DNA from: Sulfuritalea sp.
Lineage (GTDB): Bacteria > Pseudomonadota > Gammaproteobacteria > Burkholderiales > Rhodocyclaceae
Direction: 5' to 3'
Length of the DNA: 46,790 nt
Assembly: GCA_023700805.1 (NCBI GenBank)
Contig: JAMPYF010000035.1
Location: 1-46,790, forward strand
The notes beneath the pieces were generated by a model. That model did no database searches and was not told the origin of the DNA. It saw nothing but the letters and a program-made list of their open reading frames with translations. Shown here in pieces: positions 34,221 to 43,041 of the stretch. The translations under genes were made by a program, and so were the position numbers. How positions within the stretch are numbered: the stretch's first letter is position 1; each line of letters opens with the position of its first letter.

Positions 34221-34775
34221 ATGACCAATGTCACTCCCAGGCCGGAAAATCTGGCGCAGCTCGTCTTCCTTGTCCGTGGCGAGAAAGTCCTGCTGGATGC
34301 CGATCTCGCGGAACTCTATGGGGTAGGGACAAAAGTTCTCAACCAAGCGGTAAAGAGAAACCTCGATCGGTTTCCTGCCGATTTCATGTTCCAGCTAACG
34401 GCCGAGGAATGGGAAGGGATGAGGTCACAATCTGTGACCTCATCCTCCAAGGCAAGCCCCATGCGGTCACAAGTTGTGACCGCATCGCGACGCAACGTCA
34501 GCGCCTTGCCTTACGCCTTCACCGAGCAGGGTGTCGCCATGCTCTCCAGCGTCCTGCGCTCGCCGCGCGCGGTTGAAGTGAATATCGCCATCATGCGCAC
34601 CTTCGTCCAGTTGCGGCGCCTCATGGACTCGAATCGCGACCTCGCCCGCAAGATAGAGGCGATGGAAATGAAATACGACGAGCAGTTCTCGGCGATCTTC
34701 GATGCCATCAAGCAACTGATTGCGGATGATCGGACGCGCAAGGCCAAGCCCAAGCGTTCGATTGGATTTCTTTGA
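34221..34775 (+). CDS. ORF6N (KilA-N-like) DNA-binding domain protein
   Basis: A 184-aa protein from ATG 34221; in-frame ATG 34170 would give 201 aa. The ORF6N domain is clear: LVRGEKVLLDADLAELYGV, LNQAVKRNLDRFPADFMFQL, LPYAFTEQGVAMLSSVLRS, RTFVQLRRLM, then a coiled-coil tail. Such proteins are common in phages and mobile islands and bind DNA. The segment between the strand-helix core and LPYAF contains a duplicated MRSQxVTxS, whose DNA forms two large palindromes (34417-34445, 34461-34485). Codon use (AGG, TCA, CAA, CTA, GTT) is less GC-rich than in the neighbours, a sign of transfer. It runs directly into the nuclease gene. Confidence 0.88.
   Translation: MTNVTPRPENLAQLVFLVRGEKVLLDADLAELYGVGTKVLNQAVKRNLDRFPADFMFQLTAEEWEGMRSQSVTSSSKASPMRSQVVTASRRNVSALPYAFTEQGVAMLSSVLRSPRAVEVNIAIMRTFVQLRRLMDSNRDLARKIEAMEMKYDEQFSAIFDAIKQLIADDRTRKAKPKRSIGFL
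34417..34445. repeat. 29-bp palindrome inside ORF6N gene (I)
   Basis: Arms GGATGAGGTCACA (34417-34429) and TGTGACCTCATCC (34433-34445) are perfect complements around ATC. It shares the GGTCACA/TGTGACC core with the next palindrome, centre to centre 42 bp. Confidence 0.9.
34461..34485. repeat. 25-bp palindrome inside ORF6N gene (II)
   Basis: Arms ATGCGGTCACAA (34461-34472) and TTGTGACCGCAT (34474-34485) are perfect complements around a single G. The reading frame gives MRSQVVTAS, echoing MRSQSVTSS at palindrome I. Confidence 0.9.
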
Positions 34776-34780
34776 TCGGC

Positions 34781-37546
34781 ATGATCCGTCCCGATCTGCC
34801 TCTCTTGCCGCTGGCCGACCTCCCCGGCGGGCCGGAGCCGGTGGTGCTGTGCGCCACGGCACGGCTCGCGGTCGGCTTGCGCCAGGCTCATGGCGAGATG
34901 CAGGTCGCGCGCGGCGCCGCGGTCTGGCGCGCGCTGCAGAGTTCGACGCCGGCCTTGTGGCTCGATGCGCTGGTTTCGCGCGCGCTGCTGCGCGGCGAGA
35001 TTCCGCCGGCCGGCGTGCCGGGCACGTTTCTGACCTGGGCGCAGGAGCGCAGCCTGTGGGAGCAGGCCATCGCTCGCGACGCCGGCGCGGCGGCCGAGCT
35101 GTTCGACCGCGAAGGCATGGCGCTGGCGGCGATGGAAGCCGCGAGCCTGCAGCGGGTCTGGCGCATCGAGGTGGATGCGGCCCTGCATACCGAGGAATAC
35201 CGCGCCTTCCTGCGCTGGCAGGAGCAGGTCGCCGAGGCCTGCCGCGGCGGCGGCTGGCGTACGGCCGATGAAGTCATGGCCTGGCGCATCGAATGCGTGG
35301 CGCGCGGCATCGGCGGCCTGCCGGCGCGCATCGGCATTGCCGGCTTCATTGCGCCCGACCCGCTGGTCTCGCGCCTGCTGGCGGTGCTCGAAGCGCGCGG
35401 CGTGGATGTGTTCCAGGTCGATTTCGGACGCGGCGATGCAGCGCCGGCGCTCGGTGCCGAGCTGCCCGAGGCGGAAGCCGAATGCCTGGCGGCGGCGCGC
35501 TGGGCGCGCGAGCGTCTGGCGCGCGATGCGGAGGCCGGCGGCGTGTCGCGGACCCGCGTGCGCATCGCCGTGGCCGATCTGCCGGTGCGGCGGCGGCAGC
35601 TCGAATCGGCGCTGGAAGCGGCGCTGCATCCCGATGCGGTGGGCGCCGGCTGGGCCGCGCTGGAGCGCGACTACGTCTTCGTCGCCGGTTCGCCGCTGGC
35701 GGCCGAGCCGCCGGTCGATGCCGCGCTGCGCCTGCTGCAGGTCTTTGTCCGTCCGCAACGCGTGGCGCAGACCGAGTTCGGCGCCTTGCTCTGCGGCGGC
35801 GGCTGGTCGGCCGATGTGCTGGAGGCCGATGCGCGGGCGCGCGTCGAAGCCGGCTTGCGCGAACTGCTGCCGCCCGAAACCAGCCTGGAGCGCTTGGTCC
35901 GCGCCATCGGGCGGCTGGCGGCCGATGCGCGTGCGGCGCTGGCGGTGCCGCAACTGCTGGCGCATCTCGGCGCGCTGCAGGATGCCGCGCGCGCCGCGCC
36001 GCGCCGCCAGCTTCCTTCCGCCTGGGGCGGCGGCTTTGCGGCGCTGCTGGCGGCGCTGGGCTGGCCCGGCCAGCGCCCGCCCCTGGCGGCCGAAGCGGCG
36101 GCCTGCGATGAACTGCGCACGGCGCTGGGCGGCCTGCAGGCGCTGGATGCGGTGCTCGGGCGCATCGATGCCGGCGAGGCCCTGCGCCAGTTGCAGCGAC
36201 ACTGCCGCGACCAGGCGTTCGCGGCGCCGCGGCAGGGCATCGCGCGGATCGAGGTCTGCAGCCTGGGCGATGCGCTGGCGGGGCCGGTCGACGCGCTCTG
36301 GGTCATGGGCGTGAACGAAGGCGCCTGGCCGCCGGCGCCGCGGCCGAATCCGCTGCTGCCGGCCGAATTGCAGCGCCGCGCGGGGATTCCCGCGGCGCGC
36401 GCCGACAGCCTGGGCGAGCAGGCGCAGAGCCTGCAGGCCGGGTGGTGCGAGAGTGCGGCCGAGGTGGTGTTCTCCTGGGCGCAGCGCGACGGCGAACGGC
36501 CGCTGCGGGCGAGCCCCCTGCTGGCCGGGATAGCGCGTGGCGAGTGGCCGCCGCTGGGGGCGCTGGCGCGCATCGATGATGGCATCATGGAACGCATCGA
36601 CGATGCCACCATGGAGCGCATCGATGATGCGCGGGCTCCCCCTGTCGCCGCCGCCGAGCGCGTGCGCGGCGGCACGGCGCTGCTGGCGGCGCAGGCGGTG
36701 TGTCCGGCCTGGGGTTTCTATCAATACCGGCTCGGCGCCGCCGTGTTGCCAGCGCCAACTCTTGCGCTCGATGCGATGGCGCGCGGCTCGCTGCTGCACG
36801 CGGCGCTGGAGGAATTCTGGCGCGGGCGCAGTCTTGCCGACCTGCTGCAAATGGACGCGGATGCCCGCGGCGCCGAAATCCGCCGCGTCGTGGCGCAGGC
36901 GCTGGCCGAGTTCGACAGGCGCTCCGCCGAGCCGCTGCCGCCGCGCCTGCGGCAACTGGAAGAAGAGCGGCTGCAGGCGTTGCTGGCGGTCTGGCTGGAG
37001 GTCGAGGCGCAGCGCGCGAACTTCCGCGTCATCGCCTGCGAGGAAAAGCACGAACTCGACATCGAGGGCCTGCCGGTGCGCGTGGTGATCGACCGCATCG
37101 ACGAACTCGACGACGGCCGGCTGGTGGTGATCGACTACAAGAGCGGGCGCAGCGTCTCGGCCGACAGCTGGGCCGATGCGCGCATCGGCGAACCGCAGTT
37201 GCCGATCTACGCCGCGCTGGCCTTCCCCGACCGCGACCTGGCGGCGGTGGCGCTGGCCCGCGTCACGCGCGACGAGCCGGGTTTTCTCGGCGTGGCGCAG
37301 GATGACGGCCTGCTGCCCGAACTGAAGTCGCTGGCGGCCCAGCGCAGACGCTACGCGGAGGACGAGTTTCCCGACTGGGATGCCCTGCGCAGCCTCTGGG
37401 CGGAGCGCATCCGCGAGATCGCGCGCGAAGTGAAGCATGGCGTCGCCGCCGTGGTCTTCGACGACGAGAAGCAACTGGCCTACTGCGATGTGCTGCCTTT
37501 GCTCCGCATAGCCGAGCGGCAAAAGCAATTCGAGGAAGGGCAATGA
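34781..37546 (+). CDS. AddB-like PD-(D/E)XK nuclease, DNA repair protein
   Basis: A 921-aa protein. The N-terminal two-thirds resemble inactivated UvrD-like helicase folds as in AddB (IEVCSLGDALAGPVDALWVMGVNEGAWPP). The C-terminal RecB-type nuclease has VVIDRIDEL (D771, D774) and VVIDYKSG (D785, K787). It matches the betaproteobacterial 'probable DNA repair protein' family that pairs with an AddA-like helicase, replacing RecBCD in double-strand-break processing. ATG 34781 is 5 nt after the ORF6N stop; TTG 34772 is a possible alternative. The stop overlaps the helicase start (ATGA, 37543-37546). Odd points: a 24-bp tandem repeat at 36569-36632 and a copy of the dispersed-repeat head at 36748-36765. 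Confidence 0.88.
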   Translation: MIRPDLPLLPLADLPGGPEPVVLCATARLAVGLRQAHGEMQVARGAAVWRALQSSTPALWLDALVSRALLRGEIPPAGVPGTFLTWAQERSLWEQAIARDAGAAAELFDREGMALAAMEAASLQRVWRIEVDAALHTEEYRAFLRWQEQVAEACRGGGWRTADEVMAWRIECVARGIGGLPARIGIAGFIAPDPLVSRLLAVLEARGVDVFQVDFGRGDAAPALGAELPEAEAECLAAARWARERLARDAEAGGVSRTRVRIAVADLPVRRRQLESALEAALHPDAVGAGWAALERDYVFVAGSPLAAEPPVDAALRLLQVFVRPQRVAQTEFGALLCGGGWSADVLEADARARVEAGLRELLPPETSLERLVRAIGRLAADARAALAVPQLLAHLGALQDAARAAPRRQLPSAWGGGFAALLAALGWPGQRPPLAAEAAACDELRTALGGLQALDAVLGRIDAGEALRQLQRHCRDQAFAAPRQGIARIEVCSLGDALAGPVDALWVMGVNEGAWPPAPRPNPLLPAELQRRAGIPAARADSLGEQAQSLQAGWCESAAEVVFSWAQRDGERPLRASPLLAGIARGEWPPLGALARIDDGIMERIDDATMERIDDARAPPVAAAERVRGGTALLAAQAVCPAWGFYQYRLGAAVLPAPTLALDAMARGSLLHAALEEFWRGRSLADLLQMDADARGAEIRRVVAQALAEFDRRSAEPLPPRLRQLEEERLQALLAVWLEVEAQRANFRVIACEEKHELDIEGLPVRVVIDRIDELDDGRLVVIDYKSGRSVSADSWADARIGEPQLPIYAALAFPDRDLAAVALARVTRDEPGFLGVAQDDGLLPELKSLAAQRRRYAEDEFPDWDALRSLWAERIREIAREVKHGVAAVVFDDEKQLAYCDVLPLLRIAERQKQFEEGQ
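36569..36632 (+). repeat. 24-bp tandem repeat, 2.7 copies, in frame
   Basis: Units at 36569-36592, 36593-36616 and a partial 36617-36632, each CGCATCGAYGATGSC then AYCATGGA. They encode RIDDGIME, RIDDATME, RIDDAR. The 8-codon period keeps the frame, so copy number can vary without truncation. Confidence 0.85.
36748..36765 (-). repeat. dispersed-repeat head, copy D
   Basis: On the minus strand GCAAGAGTTGGCGCTGGC, sharing 17 consecutive bases with 40616-40632 and resembling the heads of the 58-bp copies. Confidence 0.5.
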
Positions 37547-40500
37547 CGGACCTGCTGCGCGAAGACGAGGACAACCGCCGCCGCGCGCTGGAGCTGGACT
37601 CCTTCATCGTCGAGGCGCCGGCCGGCGCGGGCAAGACGGAACTCCTGACGCAGCGCTATCTGCGCTTGCTGGCGTGCGTCGGGGAACCCGAAGAAATCAT
37701 CGCCATCACCTTCACCAACAAGGCCGCCGGCGAGATGCGCGGCCGCATCGCCGAAAGCCTGGCACTGGCGCGCGCCGGCGTGGCGCCGGAACCGGCGCAC
37801 AAGCGCATCACCTTCGAGCTGGCGACGGCCGCGCTGGAGCGCTCGGAGGAACTCGGCTGGCAGATCGAGACCCAGCCGGGACGCCTGCGCCTGACCACCA
37901 TCGACGCGCTGTGCGCCGGGCTGGCGCGGCAGATGCCGCTCTTGTCGCGCTTCGGCGCGCAGCCGGCGGTGGCCGAAGACGCCAGACGGCATTACGAGGA
38001 AGCCGCGCGGCGCGCGCTCGACCATCTCGAAGCGCGTGGCGAGGACGAACGCGAACACGCCGAGGCGGTGGCGACGGCGCTGGCGCATCTCGACAACGAC
38101 GTCGCGCGGCTGGCGCGGCTCCTGGCCGAGATGCTGGCGCGGCGCGAGCAGTGGCGCGAGATCTCCCGGCTCGACGACCCCGAAGCGGCGATCGGCGAGG
38201 CGCTCGAGGAAATGGTCGCCGAGGAACTGGCGCTGGTCGCGGCGGTGCTCGACGACGCCTGGCAGGCGCCGTGGATGCCGCTGGCGCGCTTCGCCGCGGC
38301 CCATCTCGACGGCGCGAATTGGACGCTCGCCGGCTGGACCGACGCGCTGCAGGCGGAACCCGAAGAACTGCCGCGCTGGCGCGCACTCGCCGAGTTCCTG
38401 CTGACCAAAGAGGACCAGCCGCGCAAGACCGTGAATGTGAAAAACGGCTTCCCGGCCGGCAAGGAATTCAAGCCGCAGAAGGATGCCATGCTGGCCGGGC
38501 TGCAGGCGCTCGACGGCGCGGCGGTCGCCGCCCTGCAGCGCCTGCGCGAACTGCCGGCGCCCGATCACGACCATGACGACGTGGTGCGCGCGCTGGCGCG
38601 CCTGATGAAGCTCGCCGCGGCCGAACTGTGGCTGGTGTTCCGCGAGGCTGGCGAGGTCGATTTCGGCGAGCTCGCGGCGCGCGCAATCGCCGCCTTGGGC
38701 GAGGAAATGGACCCGACCGAACTCGGCCTGCGCCTCGATTACCGCATCCGCCACCTGCTGGTCGACGAGTTCCAGGACACCAGCCCGGCCCAGATCGAAC
38801 TGCTCGAACGCCTGACCGCCGGCTGGCAGCAAGGCGACGGCCGCACGCTGTTCGCGGTCGGCGATCCGATGCAGTCGATCTACCGTTTCCGCAAGGCCGA
38901 CGTCGGGCTGTTCCTGCGCGTCGCCGAGCGCGGCATCGGCGCCCTGCGGCTCACGCGCCTGCGCCTGTCGCGCAACAACCGCTCCTGCCCGCAGGTGGTG
39001 GATTGGATCAATGCCTGCTTCCCGGCCGTGTTTCCCATCGCCGACGATCCCTTGCGCGGCGAAATCCGCTACCGCGAGTTCGTTGCCACGCGAGCGGCGG
39101 CGGAGCAGGGCGGCGTGCAGTTTCATGCCGTGGCGGCCGAGCCGGACCAGGCGGCGCGCGCCGAGGCGCAGCAGATCATCGCGCTGATCGAGGCCGAATG
39201 GCGCGCCGACCCGGCACGCAGCATCGCCGTGCTGGTGCGGGCGCGCGACCACCTGTCGGCGCTGGTCGCGGCGATTCGCCGCCATGGCGCGGGCTGGCGC
39301 TTCTCGGCGGTCGAGATCGAGCCGCTGGCCGGCCGCCAGGCGGTGCAGGACCTGATCTCGCTGACCCGCGCGCTGCATCACCGGGCGGACCGCCTGCACT
39401 GGCTGGCGATATTGCGCGCGCCCTGGTGCGGCCTGCGGCTGGCCGACCTGCACGCGCTGGCCGCGGACGATCAGCAAAGCACCATCTGGTCGCTGCTGCA
39501 CGATGCCGAACGCATCGATCGGCTCTCGGCCGACGGCCGGCGGCGCCTGCTGCATCTGCGCGAGGTGCTGGCCGAGGCGCTGGCCGGGCAGGGCCGGCAG
39601 CGGCGCCGGCGGATGGTAGAGGATGCCTGGAGAAAGCTCGGCGGCGCGGCCTGCCTGGCCGGCGCCAATGATGCCGCCGACGCGCAGGCTTTCTTCGCCC
39701 GGCTCGACGCGCTGGACGCCGCCGGGCGCTTCGTGCTCGACAACCTCGAAGACGACATGGCGCGCCTCTACGCCGCGCCCGATGCGCAGGCCGACGGCCG
39801 CCTGCAACTGATGACCATCCACAAGGCCAAGGGTCTGGAGTTCGACACCGTGATCCTGCCGGGCCTGCATCGCGAGCCTTCGGCGCGCGACACGCCGCTC
39901 TTGGCCTGGGACAGCTTTCCGCTGGCGGACGGCGAGCGCCTGGTCGCCGCGCCGGTCAATCGGCGCCGCGCGCGCGTGGCGGGCGCGCCGACGGTCTACG
40001 ATTTCCTGCAGCGTATGGAGCGCGAGCGCAGCCGCAACGAGGAAGCCCGCGTGCTCTACGTCGCCGCCACGCGCGCGGTGCGCCGCCTGCATCTGGTCGG
40101 GGTGCTGCGCCGCGACGAGACGGGCGCGCTGGCCGCGCCGCGCAGCGCCTCGCCGCTGGCGCGGCTGTGGCCGCTGCTCGAAGCGGACTTCGCGGCTACC
40201 GCCGCCGTCCCGCCAACGCCAACTCTCGAAGCCGGCGACGAGCTTGCGCATTTCGTGCCGCAGTTGCAGCGCCTCGTTGCGCCTGCCATCCCGCCGGCAT
40301 GGCGGGCGCCGGCCATGATCGGGGCCGCGCCGCCGCTGCGCGAGGAAACCGCCGATGCGCTGGCCGCCGCGGTCGGCACCCTGACCCACGCCGTGCTGGA
40401 ACTCGTCGCCGCCGATCCCGAGGCCTGGCCGTCGACCTGCGTGGGCGAGCGCCAGCCCGGCTTCGAGCGCTGGCTGGCCAGCCGCGGCTGGTCGCCGGCC

Positions 40501-40887
40501 GAGGCCAGATCCGGCGCGGCGCGGGTGGCGCGCATGCTGGCGACCACGCTGGCCGGCGCCGACGGGCAATGGGTGCTGCGCCGCCGCGCCGACGCCGCGG
40601 CCGAGCTGGCGCTGACAAGAGTTGGCGCTGGCGCTACGGTATTAACCCGCGTCGTCGATCGCAGTTTCGTCGAGGACGGCGTGCGCTGGATCATCGACTA
40701 CAAGACCGCCGATCTTGGCCAGCACGCCGACTCCGAGCGCCTGCGGAGGCACGCCGAACGCTACCGCGCGCAGCTTGAAGCCTATGCCCTGCTGTTCGCC
40801 GACGAGGGCCTGCCGCAGCGTCTCGCGGTGTTTTATGCCGCGCACGGCATCCTGGCGACTCTGGAATACAATCCCCTTCACGTCTGA
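37543..40887 (+). CDS. AddA-like UvrD-type helicase/nuclease
   Basis: An 1114-aa protein. Helicase motif I is APAGAGKT (25-32), Ia AITFTNKAAGEMR, motif II VDEFQDT (D408, E409), III VGDPMQSIYRFR, and V/VI TIHKAKGLEF and YVAATRA. The C-terminus is a RecB-family nuclease with VRWIIDYKT (D1052, K1054). With the preceding protein it should form a two-subunit, double-nuclease machine for resecting double-strand breaks. Start is ATGA-coupled to the nuclease gene. Two dispersed-repeat heads occur, at 40212-40229 and 40615-40632; the second adds TRVGAGATVL just before the nuclease motif and uses rare codons AGA, GTA, TTA. Confidence 0.92.
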   Translation: MTDLLREDEDNRRRALELDSFIVEAPAGAGKTELLTQRYLRLLACVGEPEEIIAITFTNKAAGEMRGRIAESLALARAGVAPEPAHKRITFELATAALERSEELGWQIETQPGRLRLTTIDALCAGLARQMPLLSRFGAQPAVAEDARRHYEEAARRALDHLEARGEDEREHAEAVATALAHLDNDVARLARLLAEMLARREQWREISRLDDPEAAIGEALEEMVAEELALVAAVLDDAWQAPWMPLARFAAAHLDGANWTLAGWTDALQAEPEELPRWRALAEFLLTKEDQPRKTVNVKNGFPAGKEFKPQKDAMLAGLQALDGAAVAALQRLRELPAPDHDHDDVVRALARLMKLAAAELWLVFREAGEVDFGELAARAIAALGEEMDPTELGLRLDYRIRHLLVDEFQDTSPAQIELLERLTAGWQQGDGRTLFAVGDPMQSIYRFRKADVGLFLRVAERGIGALRLTRLRLSRNNRSCPQVVDWINACFPAVFPIADDPLRGEIRYREFVATRAAAEQGGVQFHAVAAEPDQAARAEAQQIIALIEAEWRADPARSIAVLVRARDHLSALVAAIRRHGAGWRFSAVEIEPLAGRQAVQDLISLTRALHHRADRLHWLAILRAPWCGLRLADLHALAADDQQSTIWSLLHDAERIDRLSADGRRRLLHLREVLAEALAGQGRQRRRRMVEDAWRKLGGAACLAGANDAADAQAFFARLDALDAAGRFVLDNLEDDMARLYAAPDAQADGRLQLMTIHKAKGLEFDTVILPGLHREPSARDTPLLAWDSFPLADGERLVAAPVNRRRARVAGAPTVYDFLQRMERERSRNEEARVLYVAATRAVRRLHLVGVLRRDETGALAAPRSASPLARLWPLLEADFAATAAVPPTPTLEAGDELAHFVPQLQRLVAPAIPPAWRAPAMIGAAPPLREETADALAAAVGTLTHAVLELVAADPEAWPSTCVGERQPGFERWLASRGWSPAEARSGAARVARMLATTLAGADGQWVLRRRADAAAELALTRVGAGATVLTRVVDRSFVEDGVRWIIDYKTADLGQHADSERLRRHAERYRAQLEAYALLFADEGLPQRLAVFYAAHGILATLEYNPLHV
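40212..40229 (-). repeat. dispersed-repeat head, copy E
   Basis: On the minus strand TCGAGAGTTGGCGTTGGC, matching the start of 58-bp copy B (TCGAGAGTTGGCGCAGGC) at 16 of 18 positions. It encodes PTPTLEA in the helicase. Confidence 0.4.
40615..40632 (+). repeat. dispersed-repeat head, copy C
   Basis: ACAAGAGTTGGCGCTGGC, followed by GCTACGGTATTAACC. The first 18 bases match copy D at 17; the tail differs from copies A and B. The stretch is AT-richer than its flanks. Confidence 0.5.
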
Positions 40888-40906
40888 GTCTTCTGGAGGA
40901 AGCCAC

Positions 40907-41839
40907 ATGTCCGACAAGAAATACCGCCTGGTGACGCGCAGCGATTTCGACGGTCTGGCCTGTGCCGTCCTGCTCAACGAAATCGAACTGATCGACGAGA
41001 TCAAGTTCGTTCATCCCAAGGACATGCAGGACGGCAAGGTCGAGATTTCCGAGCGCGACATCACCACCAATCTGCCCTTCGTGCCCGGCGTGTTTCTGGC
41101 CTTCGACCACCACCTCTCCGAGACCTTCCGCAACCCCGGCGAGCGCCCCAACCACATCATCTATCCCGACGCGCCGTCGGCCGCGCGCGTGGTGTTCGAG
41201 CACTTCGGCGGCAAGAGCCGCTTCCCGGCGCCCTTCACCGACATGATGCTGGCCGTGGACAAGAGCGATTCGGGGAATTTCACGCGCCAGGAAATCCTCG
41301 ACCCCAAGGACTGGGTGCTGCTCAACTACCTGATGGATTCGCGCACCGGCCTCGGCCGCTTCCGCGAATTCCGCGTCAGCAACTACCAGTTGATGATGGA
41401 CCTGATCGCCTATTGCCGGCACCACGGCATCGACGAGATCCTGGCCCTGCCCGACGTCAAGGAGCGCGTCGATCTGTATTTCGACCACGCCGACCGCGCC
41501 AAGGAACAGATCCGGCGCTGCACCAGGATTCACGGCAATCTCGCGGTGCTGGACCTGCGCAACGAAGACACCATCTACGCCGTCAATCGCTTCATGATCT
41601 ATGCGCTGTATCCGGAGATCAACATCTCTATCCACGTCATGTGGGGCGTGCAGAAGCAGAACACGGTGTTCGCCACCGGCAAGTCCATCCTCAATCGCAG
41701 TTCCAACACCAACATCGGCGAGTTGATGCTGTACTACGGCGGCGGCGGCCACGAGAACGCCGGCACCTGCCAGATCGCCAACGAAAAGGCCGAAACGGTG
41801 CTGAAAGAGCTGATCGCGACCATCAACCAGGATGGATAG
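40907..41839 (+). CDS. DHH family phosphoesterase
   Basis: A 310-aa cytosolic protein. RSDFDGLACA supplies the first aspartates and FDHHLSE the DHH motif; a DHHA1-type end has GGGGHENAGTC. Family members hydrolyse short oligonucleotides, cyclic-dinucleotide products, polyphosphate or pyrophosphate; the substrate is not evident from sequence. GGAGGAAG at 40895-40902 precedes ATG 40907. It lies 19 nt after the helicase gene and may share its transcript. Confidence 0.88.
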   Translation: MSDKKYRLVTRSDFDGLACAVLLNEIELIDEIKFVHPKDMQDGKVEISERDITTNLPFVPGVFLAFDHHLSETFRNPGERPNHIIYPDAPSAARVVFEHFGGKSRFPAPFTDMMLAVDKSDSGNFTRQEILDPKDWVLLNYLMDSRTGLGRFREFRVSNYQLMMDLIAYCRHHGIDEILALPDVKERVDLYFDHADRAKEQIRRCTRIHGNLAVLDLRNEDTIYAVNRFMIYALYPEINISIHVMWGVQKQNTVFATGKSILNRSSNTNIGELMLYYGGGGHENAGTCQIANEKAETVLKELIATINQDG

Positions 41840-41906
41840 GAGCCGCAGGACACCTTTCTCCCCGCCCTGAAGTCCCAGACCAGCGCCCGCTCCGGGCGCA
41901 TCCGAC

Positions 41907-42992
41907 ATGGCATTGCTCGAAATCCGCAACCTGACCCGCCGCTTCGGCACGCTCGAAGCAGTGAAGGACGTTTCGCTCTTCATCGAGGCCGGCGAGTTCT
42001 TCACCCTGCTCGGGCCTTCGGGCTGCGGCAAGACCACCATCCTGCGCATGATCGCCGGCTTCGATGCGCCCGATGCCGGCGAAATCCTGCTCGACGGCGT
42101 TTCGCTCGCCGGAGTGCCGCCGGAGCGGCGGCCGCTGCATACGGTGTTCCAGAGCTATGCGCTGTTTCCGCACATGACCGTGGCCGGCAACATCGCCTTT
42201 CCGCTGGAGATGGCCGGAAAGTCGGCGCTGGAGATACGGCGCCGCGTCGGCGAGACGCTGGCTCTGGTGCATCTCGAAGACAAGGCCGCGAGCTTTCCCC
42301 ATGAACTCTCCGGCGGCCAGAAACAGCGCGTAGCGCTGGCGCGCGGCCTGGTGAACCAGCCGCGCCTGTTGCTGCTCGACGAGCCGCTGGGCGCGCTCGA
42401 TGCCAAGCTGCGCGTCGAAATGCAGATCGAATTGATCGCGCTGCAGCGCGAAGTCGGCATTACCTTCATCTTCGTCACGCATTCGCAGCAGGAGGCGCTG
42501 GCCCTGTCGCACCGTATCGCGGTGATGCGTGACGGCCGCGTCGAGCAATGCGACGAGCCGGACCAGCTTTACACCCAGCCGGCCAACCGCTTCGTCGCCG
42601 ACTTCATCGGCAAGATCAACCTGATCGAGGTCGAGGTCAGGTCATCCTCCAAGGTGTTGCTGGGCCTGCACGCGACCGGCCTGGGCGAGATCGCGGCCAC
42701 CGATGCGCGGCCGATCGCGGTCGGCGAGCGCGGCGTCTTCGCGCTGCGCCCGGAGCTGATCCGCGTCTTCGGCCATCGCGAATCGGCTGACCTGAAGAAC
42801 CGCTTCGAAGGCGTGGTGCGCGAACTGCTGTATCTGGGCGACGTCACGCTGTACAAGGTGGAACTCGCCAACGGCGCACTGATCGAGGCGCTGATGCCCA
42901 ATGCCGCACCCGGCCGCGCCAAGTTCCACGAGGTCGGCGATGCGGTCGCCGTCTGCTGGCGCCACGACGCCGGCGTGTATTTGCGCAACTGA
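41907..42992 (+). CDS. potA: spermidine/putrescine ABC transporter ATPase
   Basis: A 361-aa cytoplasmic ATPase. Walker A GPSGCGKTT, Q-loop FQSYALFP, signature LSGGQKQR, Walker B LLLLDEPLGALD, H-loop VTHSQQEAL, then a C-terminal TOBE domain (FALRPELIRV). It powers import through PotBC. ATG 41907 lies 67 nt after the DHH gene and starts the pot operon. The stop codon lies inside a 12-bp triple repeat. Confidence 0.93.
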   Translation: MALLEIRNLTRRFGTLEAVKDVSLFIEAGEFFTLLGPSGCGKTTILRMIAGFDAPDAGEILLDGVSLAGVPPERRPLHTVFQSYALFPHMTVAGNIAFPLEMAGKSALEIRRRVGETLALVHLEDKAASFPHELSGGQKQRVALARGLVNQPRLLLLDEPLGALDAKLRVEMQIELIALQREVGITFIFVTHSQQEALALSHRIAVMRDGRVEQCDEPDQLYTQPANRFVADFIGKINLIEVEVRSSSKVLLGLHATGLGEIAATDARPIAVGERGVFALRPELIRVFGHRESADLKNRFEGVVRELLYLGDVTLYKVELANGALIEALMPNAAPGRAKFHEVGDAVAVCWRHDAGVYLRN

Positions 42993-43017
42993 GTGCGCAA
43001 CTGAGTACGCAATTGAG
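42982..43017 (+). repeat. 12-bp tandem triplet spanning the potA stop
   Basis: TGCGCAACTGAG, TGCGCAACTGAG, TACGCAATTGAG. Each unit carries a TGA in the potA frame, so the gene ends in RN-stop three times over. Confidence 0.9.
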
Positions 43018-43041
43018 TCGGGAACCGAGCGAGGAGGGCGC

